Shown: positions 38,046 through 49,574, counted from the first letter of the stretch. The stretch is DNA of 64,000 bases from Atherix ibis (GCA_958298945.1 OY282606.1:28927740-28991739), one strand, 5' to 3'. Notes: generated by a model from the sequence alone, not told the origin. Numbers and translations are program-made.

Positions 38046-38163
38046 GGAGGAAGACTAATAAAGAAAAAGATAATCTAAATTCAATTTATTTCCTTCTTTT
38101 AAAATATTATAGTAATTGAGTATTTGTTTTTTTTTTCTTTCATTTTTCTCATTTATATAAAAG

Positions 38164-38340
38164 GTTATCCTCAACCACAATATCAATTGCTCAAAGATGG
38201 GAAACCGATTCGAGAGTTTTCAAACGACCAATATTATCGGATAACGAACATAAAGAAGGAGGACGCCGGAAGCTATCGATGGGTTGCAAAAAACCAAGTC
38301 GGAACCATATTCAGCGAGAAGATTGATATCGTAGTTGCAT
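38164..38340 (+). CDS. sdk: sdk exon 2: second half of Ig1
   Basis: A 177-nt exon in phase 1/1 between tataaaag and gtaagt. It encodes YPQPQYQLLKDGKPIREF, then the F-G region EDAGSYRWVAKNQVG, ending at IVVA-Y. The DAGxY motif is typical of Ig domains, but the residue two places after Tyr, normally Cys, is Trp (TGG at 38280-38282). The core Trp position before LKDG is Leu (TTG at 38187-38189). The Cys of exon 1 would therefore have no usual partner. These changes are either a real change in Ig1 or sequence errors. A Jockey-type LINE relic ends about 120 bp upstream. Confidence 0.95.
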
Positions 38341-39030
38341 GTAAGTACTAATATATTGACTAATAAATATTCGATATTCTTGAATTGTTGCATACTCCCT
38401 ACACATTTCGAGTACATAAGAGTGCAATATTGTATTTGTTTGGAAGAGTTATTGCAATGTGTACAAGGTTTTTATATATTTTTTAAATTTTATGCATTTA
38501 AGGACAATGGTAAGTATTTGCAACAAAAAAAGAAAGAAATTTATGAACTCGAGTGCTTATTGAATAGAAAATTTTCTATTCAATACGATTATTTGTCTGG
38601 GAAGAGGAGTACACAAATTAAATAAATCGCATTTTCTAAACAGAAAACCTTCAAATATTAATATAATGATGCCCGTATCTAAACTTACTCTTACTCCATT
38701 CATCAAAATTTTCAATAAATCTACCATATTCGAAGAGTTGGAAAAAAAAATTAAGTATCATACATAAAAATACATATTATTTCCATAAATTTATCCATGC
38801 TTTTATTGAAAATGATAAAGAAAAATTGCATGTACGTGAACAACATTTGCTTATCACTAAAAGGCATAAATAGAATTTGAATAATTTAGATTTTTCGTTT
38901 TGATTTCTTCAAAAAAAAAATAAAAGCCATAATTTAATATTAAATAGAATAAAAAACACAAAATTAATGATTATTTTCATATACAAAATGTTAAGCAATT
39001 TTTTTTTAAATAAATAATTATCCAATTTGG
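38341..39030. other. 5' part of sdk intron 2, no element recognised
   Basis: Includes a perfect 24-bp palindrome at 38560-38583 (ttgaatagaaaa and its complement). Otherwise AT-rich. Confidence 0.5.
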
Positions 39031-39858
39031 ATTTTGTAAAGTAAAGTTGAATAAAACTTACTTTAAATTCGGATTTTGCTGAAACTTTTACACGAAATAT
39101 AACGTAATTTAAATAATTGGCCAAAAAATTTCTTACAGGACTCGATTCTTTTGAGGTAATTTTTGATGACTTTTCCGCACACTTCATATTGTAATTCGGC
39201 CATTACTTGACAGATGTTGCTTTTCAAATATCTAAAAAAAAGTTTGAGAATAGTCTCTGTAAATAGAATTTTTTGCATAGATCTATAAAATAAAATTTCA
39301 ACAGCGTCAAATTACACGATCTTGAACTGATATCAACAAATCTCAAAAGTACGTATTCTGCAAACTATTGTCGTGTTGTATGATTTGTTGGGTCGTTTTA
39401 TTTAAACCACATATATAGCCCATATTAAAATCTTCAAGTTTAGGCCATAAAAAGTCGTTTGTCATACGAACGTAGCGCTCCGAATTGACGTTAACCGTCT
39501 TTGCTTCTTCATTTTCAAAGAAATATTAACCTTCAGACCAAAATACATACCCGACAATCACGTTTCGCGGATGCTTTTTACACTATTTAAATCTTTATAT
39601 ACGGCAATTTTGAGTTATTTTTAGATCTCTATATACGGCAATTTTGCTTGTTGACGTATCTATTGAGCAAGAAATAAGCCTAAATGCTGACGAACATAAT
39701 CCCCTTTTAAGATGCGGCAAAATCAACAATTTTAGCGCGTTGTTCGTTAGTTAAACCAGATTAAATGCCAAACTTTATAAAAAATAAGTGCTCTCTTGAA
39801 TAATACCATATATATATTTGACAGCTGTCAAATGACAGGGCTGTATTTTCCGAATTAC
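39031..39858 (-). mobile_element. Tc1/mariner-like relic, TTCGGAAAGTA family, copy 7 (both ends)
   Basis: One of the best-preserved full-length-like relics: the left end holds gtaaagtaaagttgaataaa, the right end holds gacagctgtcaaatgacagg and gctgtattttccgaa. Minus-strand reading gives QYEVCGKVIKNYLKRIESC near 39150-39210 (transposase tail) and central blocks further on. At about 830 bp it is shorter than a complete element and lacks an intact frame. Confidence 0.82.
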
Positions 39859-40029
39859 AAAATGCGCTGCCTTTTATTATCTATAATATTTAAAGAAATT
39901 TTCCATTTCTTTCAAAAGTCATGATGAAAACACTAATGGTTTTTTCAGGAGCTATTATCTTTCGGAATTAAAATAATTAAAATGAACATTTCTTTTGAGA
40001 TAAACAAGGGTTGTGGAATTTTCCCGATT

Positions 40030-40345
40030 AATCAAACTCTTTGAAAAGCGCAACAGCAACAAGATCTCTCTTCTTTCATTTTCAAAAAAAGACCATTAAT
40101 GCACATCTGAGAGTCGCTTTCTATGGATACAATGACTTATCTGCAGTGACTTGTGGGTATTCAGAGCCTCATATACGGAAATTTTGTCATTGATGTATAC
40201 ACCAACCCAGAAATGGGCCTTATCGCTGAAGAAGAAAATTTCGTGGATGCAGCAGAATCTTGGATGCAGCACAATTACCATTTATTGTAGAAAAAAACCG
40301 TGTTGTCCCAAAAATAGTAAATGGTCTGCATTTTCCGAAACACAA
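40030..40345 (-). mobile_element. Tc1/mariner-like relic, TTCGGAAAGTA family, copy 8 (N-terminal half)
   Basis: Contains cagtgacttgtgggtattca and gaaatgggccttatcgctga, matching the central DEAHF region of the 18-kb cluster, and ends in tctgcattttccgaaacaca. The C-terminal half is absent. Confidence 0.75.
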
Positions 40346-40810
40346 AATAGATAACCCCTTCCCCCCACACCTTTTTTTGATTTTTCGAATTTTATTTTAT
40401 TTAAACTCATTCAAAATTTAGAAATTATTCTGTCATTAAATTGGCATAAATTTTTTTATTACTTTAGTTTGCATATTTGTTCAACGTAATTAATCTTTCA
40501 ACAGCAACAACAACAAAAAATATTTAAAACGAATAAGTGAAAAGTCTAGACCTACTTCTTTTTATATTTAAATCTTAATAAGAATTTAAATTATTATTGC
40601 TTAAAGACATCGAAATGAAGAACTCATTAGTCTAATAAATAATAATTAGATTAAATGCAATCAACATGATTGACACAAATTCAGATTTAAACAAGTGCAC
40701 AATTCCAAGAAAGATTATTTAATCGAAACAAATTGCATTTAGAGTTTTAATAAGTTGCTATGAGATTTAAATGATTTATTTATTATTTTTGTTTTTGTTT
40801 TCTTCAATAG

Positions 40811-41564
40811 ATATGGGAGAATTTGGGGAATTAGCGAATCGAGAATTGTCTGTCCAGTCGGGTCATGCGGCAATTTTTGATTTGCCACCCATTGAATCAG
40901 TGCCTCTACCTAATGTTGTATGGTACACAGACGATAACAAGGAAATTGAATATAATCCAAAATATGTTATAACGAAAAAGACAAAACAACTGATAATCCT
41001 AAGTGCCAATGAGAATAATAAAAAATCATATTACGCGCGAGCGTTCAATACTCAGGTGGGCGAGGAGAAGAAGAGTCACTACATCCACCTGAACGTGTTT
41101 GGTAATCCAAATACAGAAATCCCACCAGAGATAATAGTACCACCACAAGATATTAATGTTGTTAAGGGTGAGCAGCAGGTGGAGCTGCAGTGTGTTGCAA
41201 ATGCTCGTCCACTTCACGAGCTCGAAACAATTTGGTTAAAGGACGGAATACAAATAGAAAATGCCGGAGTCGATTATACATTAGACGATATTTGGAATCG
41301 AACATTGACATTGTTGTCAGTGACTTTAGCACATTCTGGACAGTATACATGCCAGGTGAGACTGAAAAGCGGTGGTTATCCTACTTTAAATGAAACCGCA
41401 TCGGTTGTGGTATTAGAACCACCATCGTTTTCACCACCATTTCGACCGGAAGTTTGGGGCGAATATGGTTCACAGTTGATTATTCCGTGCGATGTGATCG
41501 GAAGACCACCACCAAATATTACTTGGTATAAAAACACCGATGAAATAGATACATTATCTGGAAA
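40811..41564 (+). CDS. sdk: sdk exon 3: Ig2, Ig3 and first part of Ig4
   Basis: A 754-nt exon after ttcaatag, ending at gtaagt, entering in phase 1 and leaving in phase 2. Ig2 (about 40815-41100) contains GHAAIFDLPPIES and lacks the usual Cys pair, with Phe and Ala near those positions; from memory Drosophila Ig2 is also atypical, so this looks like a family trait. Ig3 (about 41116-41420) has VELQCVANARPLHELET, core IWLKDG and GQYTCQVRL. Ig4 begins at about 41423 with LIIPCDVIGRPPPNITWYKN and continues in the exon at 41743. N-glycosylation sequons include NRT, NET and NIT. Confidence 0.97.
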
Positions 41565-41742
41565 GTAAGTGATTTATCTACTAAAATAATATTTTTTTTA
41601 CAAAAATTTCAATAAAATTTATTATATTTATAAAATTTTTTAAAAGTACATTTTTTATGTAAACACTTCCTATGAAAGTATTGAGGTTTACAAGGTTAAG
41701 TAAGAATTTTATATAAAAATTTTCGATAAATATTTTTTTCAG

Positions 41743-41870
41743 ATATACAATCGGTGATGATAATTCTTTAGTTATAAAAAGATTAACAATGGAAGACTCT
41801 GCCATGTTTCAGTGTGTTGGTTCGAATGAAGCTGGTGAAAAATCCTCCTATATTTGGGCAAAAATAAAAA
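41743..41870 (+). CDS. sdk: sdk exon 4: second half of Ig4
   Basis: A 128-nt exon in phase 2/1 after tttttttcag, ending before gttagt. It encodes YTIGDDNSLVIKRL and the F-G region EDSAMFQCVGSNEAG, so Ig4 keeps its second Cys. It is separated from exon 3 by only 178 bp and followed by a 10.4-kb intron. The phase-1 end can join exon 5 directly (Lys-Ile-Lys-Asn-Ala) or the candidate cassette exon at 42261. Confidence 0.95.
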
Positions 41871-43059
41871 GTTAGTATAAACCCTCATTTTTATATTCAT
41901 TGCTTAAAAAAAACATACAAAAATAAATAGAAAAATTTAGATGAGCATCTATAATCTTCCTGCAATACATACTGTATATAAAAAAATTTAATGCTAGAAA
42001 GATATTCATCTTTTGGAAAAGAATCTTCTAATAATAATGCTTATGAGCAAAAATAATAATAACAGCTTCAATTAAATAGAGTAGATTATTGTTATTATAA
42101 AATTTTTGGGGCTTGTATATTTGTTATAACTAAAGTGTTTTTTTTATTCATATTCATAATTTTATATTCATTTAACAAATAATACTTAATAAATCATATA
42201 TACCATTCTATAATATTTAATATATTTAAAATAATTAAAATAATCAAAATAACATACTAGCAAAAACTACATACCTTGGTACTAGTCATTCTACTTCTAA
42301 TGCAACTAACAAAAATTGTAAGACGCTTAATCGTATAAAACGTTTGGCACAGCCAAGAATAATCAGCGTGAGAGCACCATCGTCATCGTCATCAGCAGGT
42401 CATCGAAGACGAAAGGAATTCCATTTTCAATCAGCCAGTAAGGCATTAAAATACGTAACTGTTGTCATCCTTGTTGTTATTTAATATATGTTTATGTAAA
42501 TTTGCTTTTTTTTAAATTCGTTTGCTTGTAAATTACACAAAAACCACGCAAAATTTATACAACAGTGCACTACCATCACGTATATACACGGTGTTCTACA
42601 GGAACATATGCTAGTTTTTGTTATTTCTTTGTTTTGTTAGATGTTTGCGATAAGACATCGTCCTGCCGAAACCATATGGTCGGAAAGCCCTAACCATGGA
42701 ATTTAGGCGTTTAAAATTTTTCAATAATGTAATGGAATCGTTCTTCAGCAGCAGTGACAATAATTATAGGAACAGTAGCAGGAAAAATAATAGGAACAGA
42801 AAAACGAGCGTTAAAAGCGACAGAAACGGTATTACTCGTAATAACAGGAACAGAAAAAGGGACAAGGACAGTATTAGCAACACGATTAGTAATAGCAACA
42901 GTTATAGAAAAAGTAGTAGTAACTCCATTTCGATCTTCGAAAAATACCCATCTTCGAAAAATACGAAATAGCGCATGACACTGTCACTTTTTTAAGATGT
43001 ATTTGTCGATTTTCGTTTGCCCGGAACCACCATTCAAATTAAATTGCTCTTCTTTACTC
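41871..43059. other. 5' part of sdk intron 4 outside the cassette candidate
   Basis: Apart from the cassette candidate (42261-42437), the notable part is a purine-rich imperfect repeat at 42730-42960 (aggaacag and aataataggaa motifs) that leaves two overlapping open frames (91 and 74 codons). The encoded RNRK/SNS low-complexity strings follow from the repeat, so I do not call a gene. Confidence 0.5.
42261..42437 (+). CDS. sdk: candidate sdk cassette exon between Ig4 and Ig5
   Basis: A 177-nt open stretch flanked by acceptor catactag and donor gtaagg, in phase 1/1, so it can be included or skipped without a frameshift. Spliced after exon 4 it adds 59 residues starting TKTTYLGTSHSTSNATNKN, then RIKRLAQPRIISVRAPS, a run of Ser, a basic HRRRKEF and QSA. 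It is richer in G and C than the surrounding intron and has no stop in the joined frame. The product would be a polar, basic, probably flexible linker with one NAT sequon and one unpaired Cys. Weak point: the acceptor has almost no pyrimidine tract. If the donor were ignored, the frame would end at a stop at 42482-42484, giving a short secreted form. No transcript evidence is available here. Confidence 0.55.
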
Positions 43060-44210
43060 ATTAAAATTTGGCCATGGAAATAAGGATTATTATTATAAAG
43101 CCGGTTTTTACTGAATCAAAACACGTTGCTTTTGACATTTTTCACGTCGCGAATTATCAAATAAAAACTGTCAAAACTAACCTTATTCAAAATGGCGGGC
43201 GTACAAATATTAAGTAGAAACTGTCAAAACTAACCTTATTAAAAATGGCGGCCTATTCAAATTGTACACCTGCCCGTTCACTCTATACTATTTTGTTCAT
43301 GGAAATAAGGATTATTATTTAGAAATCTTTTTTACTGAACAAAAATACTTTACATTTGACACTTCTTCACGTCACGAATTATCAAATAAAAACTGTCAAA
43401 ACGAACCTTATTCAAAATGGCAGCCTCACAAATATCAAATAAAAACTGTCAAAACGAACCTTGTTCAAAATGGCGGCCTATTCAAATTGTACACCTGCTC
43501 GTTCACTCTGTACTATTTTGCTTACAAACATAACCATTCAAATAATAATTACCTTCTTAATTAATTAAAATTTGGTCCTGGAAATAAGGATTATTATTAA
43601 AAAGACGAACTGAAACACGTTGCATTTGACATTTCTTCACGTCGCGAATTATCAAATAAAAACTGTCAAAACGAACCTTATTCAAAATGGCGGCCTCCAC
43701 ATATATCAAATAAAAACTGTCAAAACGAACCTTGTTCAAAATGCGGGCCTATTCAAATTGTACACCTGCTCGTTCACTCTGTACTATTTTGCTTACAAAC
43801 ATAACCATTCAAATAATAATTACCTTCTTAATTCATTAAAATTTGGTCATGGAAATAAGGATTATTATTAAAAAGACGAACTGAAACATGTTGCATTTGA
43901 CATTTCTTCACGTCATGAATTATCTAATAAAAATTGTCAAAACTAACCTTATTCAAAATGGCGGACTCACAAATATCAACTAAAAACTATCAAAACGAAC
44001 CTTGTTCAAAATAGAGGCCTATTCAAATTGTACAACCATTCACTCTATAATATTTTGTTTACAAACGCAACAATTCAAATAATAATGCCCTTTTTCATTC
44101 ATTAAAATTTTTTCATAGAAATAAGAATTAATAATAGAAATGCGGTTTTAATGACCAAAAACACGTTACATTCGACACATCTGCACGTCACGAATTACCA
44201 AATAAAAACT
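43060..44210. repeat. tandem array of a 225-280 bp unit, four copies plus a degenerate fifth
   Basis: The landmark catggaaataaggattatta recurs at about 43073, 43298, 43577, 43848 and (degenerate) 44114. Each unit carries two copies of an inner motif, ctgtcaaaacgaacctt followed by nttcaaaatggcggcct. These inner copies create a dense set of AAnATGGCGG sites at 43189, 43242, 43467, 43684 and 43955. Confidence 0.92.
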
Positions 44211-44299
44211 GTAGAATATAGAAGAACTATTTAGGTCTTTACAAAAAAAAATCTGTCCAAATTTTTTGAGAATACATTCATAAGGACGCACACACTTGC

Positions 44300-44880
44300 A
44301 AAATAACCTTTCACGAAACACTTCGCATTCTAAAATAAAAACTTCCTATTTATTGTAATGAACCATAAAACTATTTATGCAAATGTATTAATTTATACTT
44401 ATTTGTTTATAAAATATTTAAAATTTAATAAAACCGCACTTAAACTTTAACTTTGCGACAAGTATTTAAATATCAACAAAAGTATGCAAGCATTTCGGTA
44501 AGTTACCACTTCATGGAGAATGGCGTGTTTCAGTCTACAAAATTGAGGCGCTTGATTTTTGATTAATATTTACAAAATAAATAATAAACCAAAAAAAAAA
44601 ATTGGATTTAATACCAGAATATTGAGAAAAAATAAATGTTACCTTCTATCGTGTTTAAATTATATTTTTGTTTAAAATATATGAGTTAAAATAAATATCA
44701 ATTATGATTTTGGAATTCAATAAATGTCTATTACGAAAACTACATGTCAGTGGTGTCATATCTACTCGTATATAAAAAAATCTACACAAATGTAGAATAT
44801 AAGATAAAAACCGTTAAAACTAACCTTTTTCAAGATGGCGGCCTGTCAAAATTCTATACTTCCCCGTATGAACACCGCGC
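44300..44880. repeat. dispersed repeat related to 25770-27000
   Basis: Shares agtatgcaagcatttcggta, a ttcatggagaatggcgtgtt block, ctattacgaaaacta and aaaaaaatctacacaaat with the intron-1 repeat region, in the same order and strand. It ends with another aagatggcggcct motif (44832). Confidence 0.8.
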
Positions 44881-46251
44881 ATTATTACTATAGATTCCTA
44901 AATTCAAGAACAGCAAGAAACAATAACAATTGAAGTTTCTCTATTATTGACCAATACATATTAGATATAGAAATATAATTTATTAAAAATATAAGTAAGG
45001 CTATTGTAACAACTTTCTATAAATATCAAATATCAAAGCCATATGAGAGGAAAAAATAATAATTTGAATACAATATTAATTTGGAAATAATTCATTAAAA
45101 TTTTGTTCATAATTGCAAAGCTTATATTTTAAGTTTTCGAAAATTTAGTAAAAAACTAACATTAAACTGATTTTTTTATTTTTTTAAATTATATAATCTT
45201 TCAACTAAATTAAATGTCAGATTCATTAAAATATGCGCGCTACACCACCCTTCAAAATGAGATTCTCTTTCCAGGTATAATTGTCTATTCAAATTTCTAG
45301 TATCTAACGTGTACAAATTAAAACAATTTACGGAAATATATTTGGAAAAAAAATAAGTTGAAATACTGTTTGCATACTAAACTACTCACATCCTCCAACA
45401 GTGAAAGGATAAATTCATAATTTTCTTTAGGCAATAGCCAGGCATACCTTGCAGCGATAAAACCTTTTTCAAGCTCCCATTCACATTTAATAAATTATTC
45501 AATAGACTGAAAAGACTAACTTATACTATTTGGAATGTGAAATTTCTAAAATTTAACCTTTTATCAACAGGTTAAATATTATAGAATTGGTTGATGAGAC
45601 CGCCACTATGTATACCATATACTCGTACCTGATAATGTATTGTAAAAGTTCTCGTGGTGCCTACACTTTTATTACTCATGCATACAAAAATTATGACGAA
45701 AACACTCTTGACTGCGTTAGCTTATCAAGAAATAAACCACTTTTCACATTCATATTCATAATTATTTAATTAATAATAATATCTGACATACTCGTTTATA
45801 GTTTTCCTTCTTAATAAGAGGAAGTTTAATAAATAACTAACCAAGCCATCGTCAAAAAAAAAAAAAATTTCAGCAAGTACTCGTGAATGAATATCTACTA
45901 TACTATCAAAGGCGTAGCTTTATGTTGAGTATCTACCCGATTAAGATTCAAATCCCTTAGATTTATGGGAAAACTATAAGGATATTTTTTTTTTGTAATA
46001 TTCTGCACTTTCAAAAAAGGAAATATAAATAAAAATGCAAATGCACAAGACGTACGAATGATAATTAATACTTTTAAAAAAGAATATTCAAATAAATATT
46101 GATATAACGAATAAGTACGAGTATCATTCTAATAAGGAAATACGAATATTTACGTGTATGTACTTAGACTATTTGTAATCAGGTTTGTTATCCTTTCTGT
46201 TTTCAACGTTATACTTTTGGCTTGCTCTAAAAAAAAATTTATCCAATTTCA
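44881..46251. other. AT-rich intron stretch, nothing recognised
   Basis: Only chance-length ORFs; no exon or transposon signature. Confidence 0.45.
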
Positions 46252-46590
46252 GTTTCGAAAAGTAAAGTTAAATAAAACATACTTAAAATTTTTATATCGA
46301 TAGAGGTTGGACCTTCCACCGTTTATGACGTAAGATATCTTGCAGGACTCGATCGTTTTGAGCTCATTTTTGATGAATTTTTCGCACGTTTATGGTTGTA
46401 ATTCGATTATAAAAAATTTGCTAATTGACTTATCGATCTGCCAAGGAATGAGACCCAAACGTGTCTAAGGTAGAATTACTAAGTTTGTAGAGAACTATAA
46501 CAATTTTAATGATCTATTAAACAACCCATAATGTAAAATAGCGAATCTTAAATTTAAAAAAAAACACCATATTTTCCATTTTCCGAACTA
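46252..46590 (-). mobile_element. Tc1/mariner-like relic, TTCGGAAAGTA family, copy 9
   Basis: The left end is tttcgaaaagtaaagttaaa; a ggactcgatcgttttgagct block (family C-terminal region) follows, and the right end is ccattttccgaactac. Strongly deleted, with no frame. Confidence 0.7.
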
Positions 46591-46695
46591 CGCAATGGAT
46601 AACGTAAAAGAAATTATCAAAAAACAGTTCGATTAAAACTGTACTTATCACAGAGCATCCTTGTGAGCAGTAGAAATCTACGAACTTTTTTTTGA

Positions 46696-47583
46696 GGTCT
46701 GTTCAAAAAGTATCGCGAATTTTGTGTTGTTTTTTTTTCAAAAATTATTTATTTATTCATGAATATCTATTTTGTCCCCTTCAAAGTAATCTCCAGCAGA
46801 TATTATACACTTGTGCGAACGTTGTTTCCAATCCTCGAAGCACTTCAAAAAATCAAATTTTGATCTCCTTAATCATAGCGTAGCGTCGTCCTTTCATGGG
46901 GCTCTTCAGTTTCGGGAACAAGAAAGAGTCACAGGAGGCCAGATCTGGGGAATACGGTGGCTGCGGCATTATTAGTGTGTTATTTTTGGCAAAAAATTCG
47001 CGCACAAGCAACGATGCGTGAGCAGAGGCGTTATAATGGTGCAAAAGCGAATTTTTGTTCTTCCACAAATCCGGGCGTTTCTGCGGATTGCTTCACGCAA
47101 CTTGCGCATAACTTGCAGTTAATATTCTTTATTGATTGTTCTACTCTGTGGCAAGAACTCATAATGCACCACGCCTCTGCAATCGAAGAAAACTGTAAGC
47201 AAAACCTTCCCATTCGACCTTTTCGTCGTTCACATCTTCTCGGCACTCTGAGAACATTGTGTACCACCGATAAACGTTGCTTCGGTCCAAGGTAGCGTCA
47301 CCAACGTTCGGAATGCGTCCGTGCAATTAATTTTGATTTGCACACAAAATTTGATACAGATTCTTTGATCCATTTTTTGGAATGGGCAAAAATCGAAGAC
47401 GAGCCAAAACACGTGCAAGCAAAGCAGTAGTCAAGAATTAACTGAAAATTCAAAATGGCCGAACTTGTCGGCATAAGTGAGAGACATGAGTACCAACATA
47501 ATGCCACAAAAAAATCGAGAATCGAATATACGTACCCCGCGGAAATTCAAAATTCGCGATATTTTTTGAACAGACCTCGTATA
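46696..47583 (-). mobile_element. mariner element with both inverted ends, internally deleted
   Basis: The left end, gaggtctgttcaaaaagtat followed by cgcgaatttt, is the inverted counterpart of the right end, which reads cgcgatattttttgaacaga followed by cctcgta. At about 890 bp it is shorter than the usual roughly 1.3 kb for mariner. Same family as 20779-21545. Confidence 0.92.
46853..47267 (-). pseudogene. mariner transposase, C-terminal part, catalytic Asp replaced
   Basis: Read over two frames: TINKEYYLQVMRKLREAIRR-like text (about 47090-47160), then LLHHYNASAHASLLVREFF (second acidic box, with Tyr where Asp is expected), QPPYSPDLASCDSFLF (third Asp box) and LKCFEDWKQRSHKC near the end. 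The frame shifts near 47060 and stops near 46870. The Asp-to-Tyr change alone should abolish catalysis. Confidence 0.88.
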
Positions 47584-49574
47584 CATTATAGATTCAAAGT
47601 ATTTTTTGAATATGGATAATAGACAGGAGTAGAAAGAAGGCTTATTTATTTTTTTTTGCTGCTGCATATTAACGGATTTAGTTAGAATGAAACACTCAAA
47701 ATTGAATCCATTAATATGAAAAAGGATACACCTGAATCATCCAACCTCCTACATCGATTTTCTTTCAAAATATTTTCATATACGTGTGGGAGTACACGTG
47801 TGCACATCAAGAAAGAAACAAGGTAAAATCCAAAACGAAAACAATATGGAAATTAAATTTCAACCAGTAGCTGTCCGCAAAAAAAAAAAACAAATTTGTA
47901 ATTTTATATTCAACAAAAGAAGAATTTCGGTGCTGTAATGTGTGTTAGCTTGTGCGTAAAAATATTGTACAATAGCGGTCCAGATAATGCTTTCAGAAGT
48001 TCTTATATTATTGTGGGTGGGGTGATATTCAGATGCGGGTGGATAAAAATCAACTATGGAGAAGAGTTAGTGATATGTGAGATAAAGGAATGGAAGAGAA
48101 ATGTCTCAAATTCGAAGCAGAGAAAAAGCAAAGAACTGGATCGGAAGCATTTATGTGCATATATACTCATTGGATGATAGAACAAAAAAGATTTCAAGTA
48201 ATAATAATGAAAAAGGACATGTTTCCTGCTTAATTGAAATATCCTACAACAAGATGGATTCATTGTTTGTCTTGTAACAAAAGCGAATTTTTATATGCCT
48301 ACATACAAATGACTATGTTGACATCCTGTTCTTATTTTATCGGCCTTTTTTTTTGTAACTATCATCTACAGCTTATGTTACATCTTGTTTTTAACTACTA
48401 CTCTTCTTAAGCGTATTACATTCACCTGAAAAAAGGAATTTTATACTCTAAATTATTATAGTATTCATAATGAAGTCAGGACATGTAGAAGTTTCTGACT
48501 ATGATTATAAGATTGTTTTAAAATCAATTTTTGATCAACTATTATTAGTGTATGATATACTATAAATCAAGGGTATTTAGATCCAGATACATACGAAAAG
48601 GATAAACTTCAATCTTATCTAAATCTGTTATTTTATGGCTGTAGATATCTGTAAAATTCAGTTAAAAAAATTTCTATTTTATCAGTTCGAATTGTCAAGA
48701 TTGAAAGTTTCACAAAATATTGGAAAATGTTAGATTTCGATCTGCATTCCTTTAAAATTTCGGATTTTACATTACGATAGCTAAAATATCTTTTTTCCAA
48801 ACATAAATTCATTTCGGGAAAAAAATTACACAATTTTGTCAAAAATCTTAATTCAAAATCTTATTCATTAATGAAGGTAAATATTGAATACACCGCAAAT
48901 CATATATTATTAGCTCAGAATGTATCACAACAATAAAAAAACCAATAATAATTAAATTCCCCTTTCCAAAAAAAAAAAAAAAAATATTAAAATCAATAAC
49001 TTTTTAAAGATGTTTGCATACAACGATTGTAACGAATACGTTTGGTGAATGGTAAGGTAAGAAGATTCACCTGGAAATCAGGTGAAATGATGTAATTTTA
49101 TTAGCAATTCTTACTGATTTAGTTGAAATTCAGACTGTTTTGGGAAAATCGCGTCTACATAGCCATCGGCGGTAGGAAAATATTGAACCTAAAAGCAATA
49201 TCAGAGCCCAACTCTGATTGACATAATCGACTATCTAATTTTGGACATCGCATCACTAATTATACACTTCATGGACATTGGGGAAAATTGCAACTGAAAG
49301 AGATCAACGATACTTTTGACAGCGAATCACTCGAGTGAGTAGGGTTCTTGCGAAGGTCGACTTAACTACGATTCGAGAATTGCTTGACGAAGAATAAGTG
49401 TATGTGAAGATGGCAACATAGACAAACTCTGAAGAGTTCTTGTCGAAGAAGCCAGGATGGAGATATTAGCTTGTCGAAACGTAAAAAATACCGAACCACA
49501 CAAATTCCGTTAATTGATTGGCAGTAAATACTCTTGTTTCGTCTATGTGAAGAAATTTTACGCTTATCGAATTT
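47584..49574. other. AT-rich intron stretch, nothing recognised
   Basis: Short ORFs without motifs; poly-A and poly-T runs; no transposon end recognised. Confidence 0.45.

Noticed and set aside
38335..38625. Open frame after exon 2 as coding
   Set aside because: It begins at the splice donor of exon 2 and reads intron sequence rich in Phe, Ile and Lys without motif.
42730..42960. RNRK/SNS-rich frame as a nuclear protein
   Set aside because: The low-complexity DNA repeat keeps more than one frame open, so coding is not needed to explain it.
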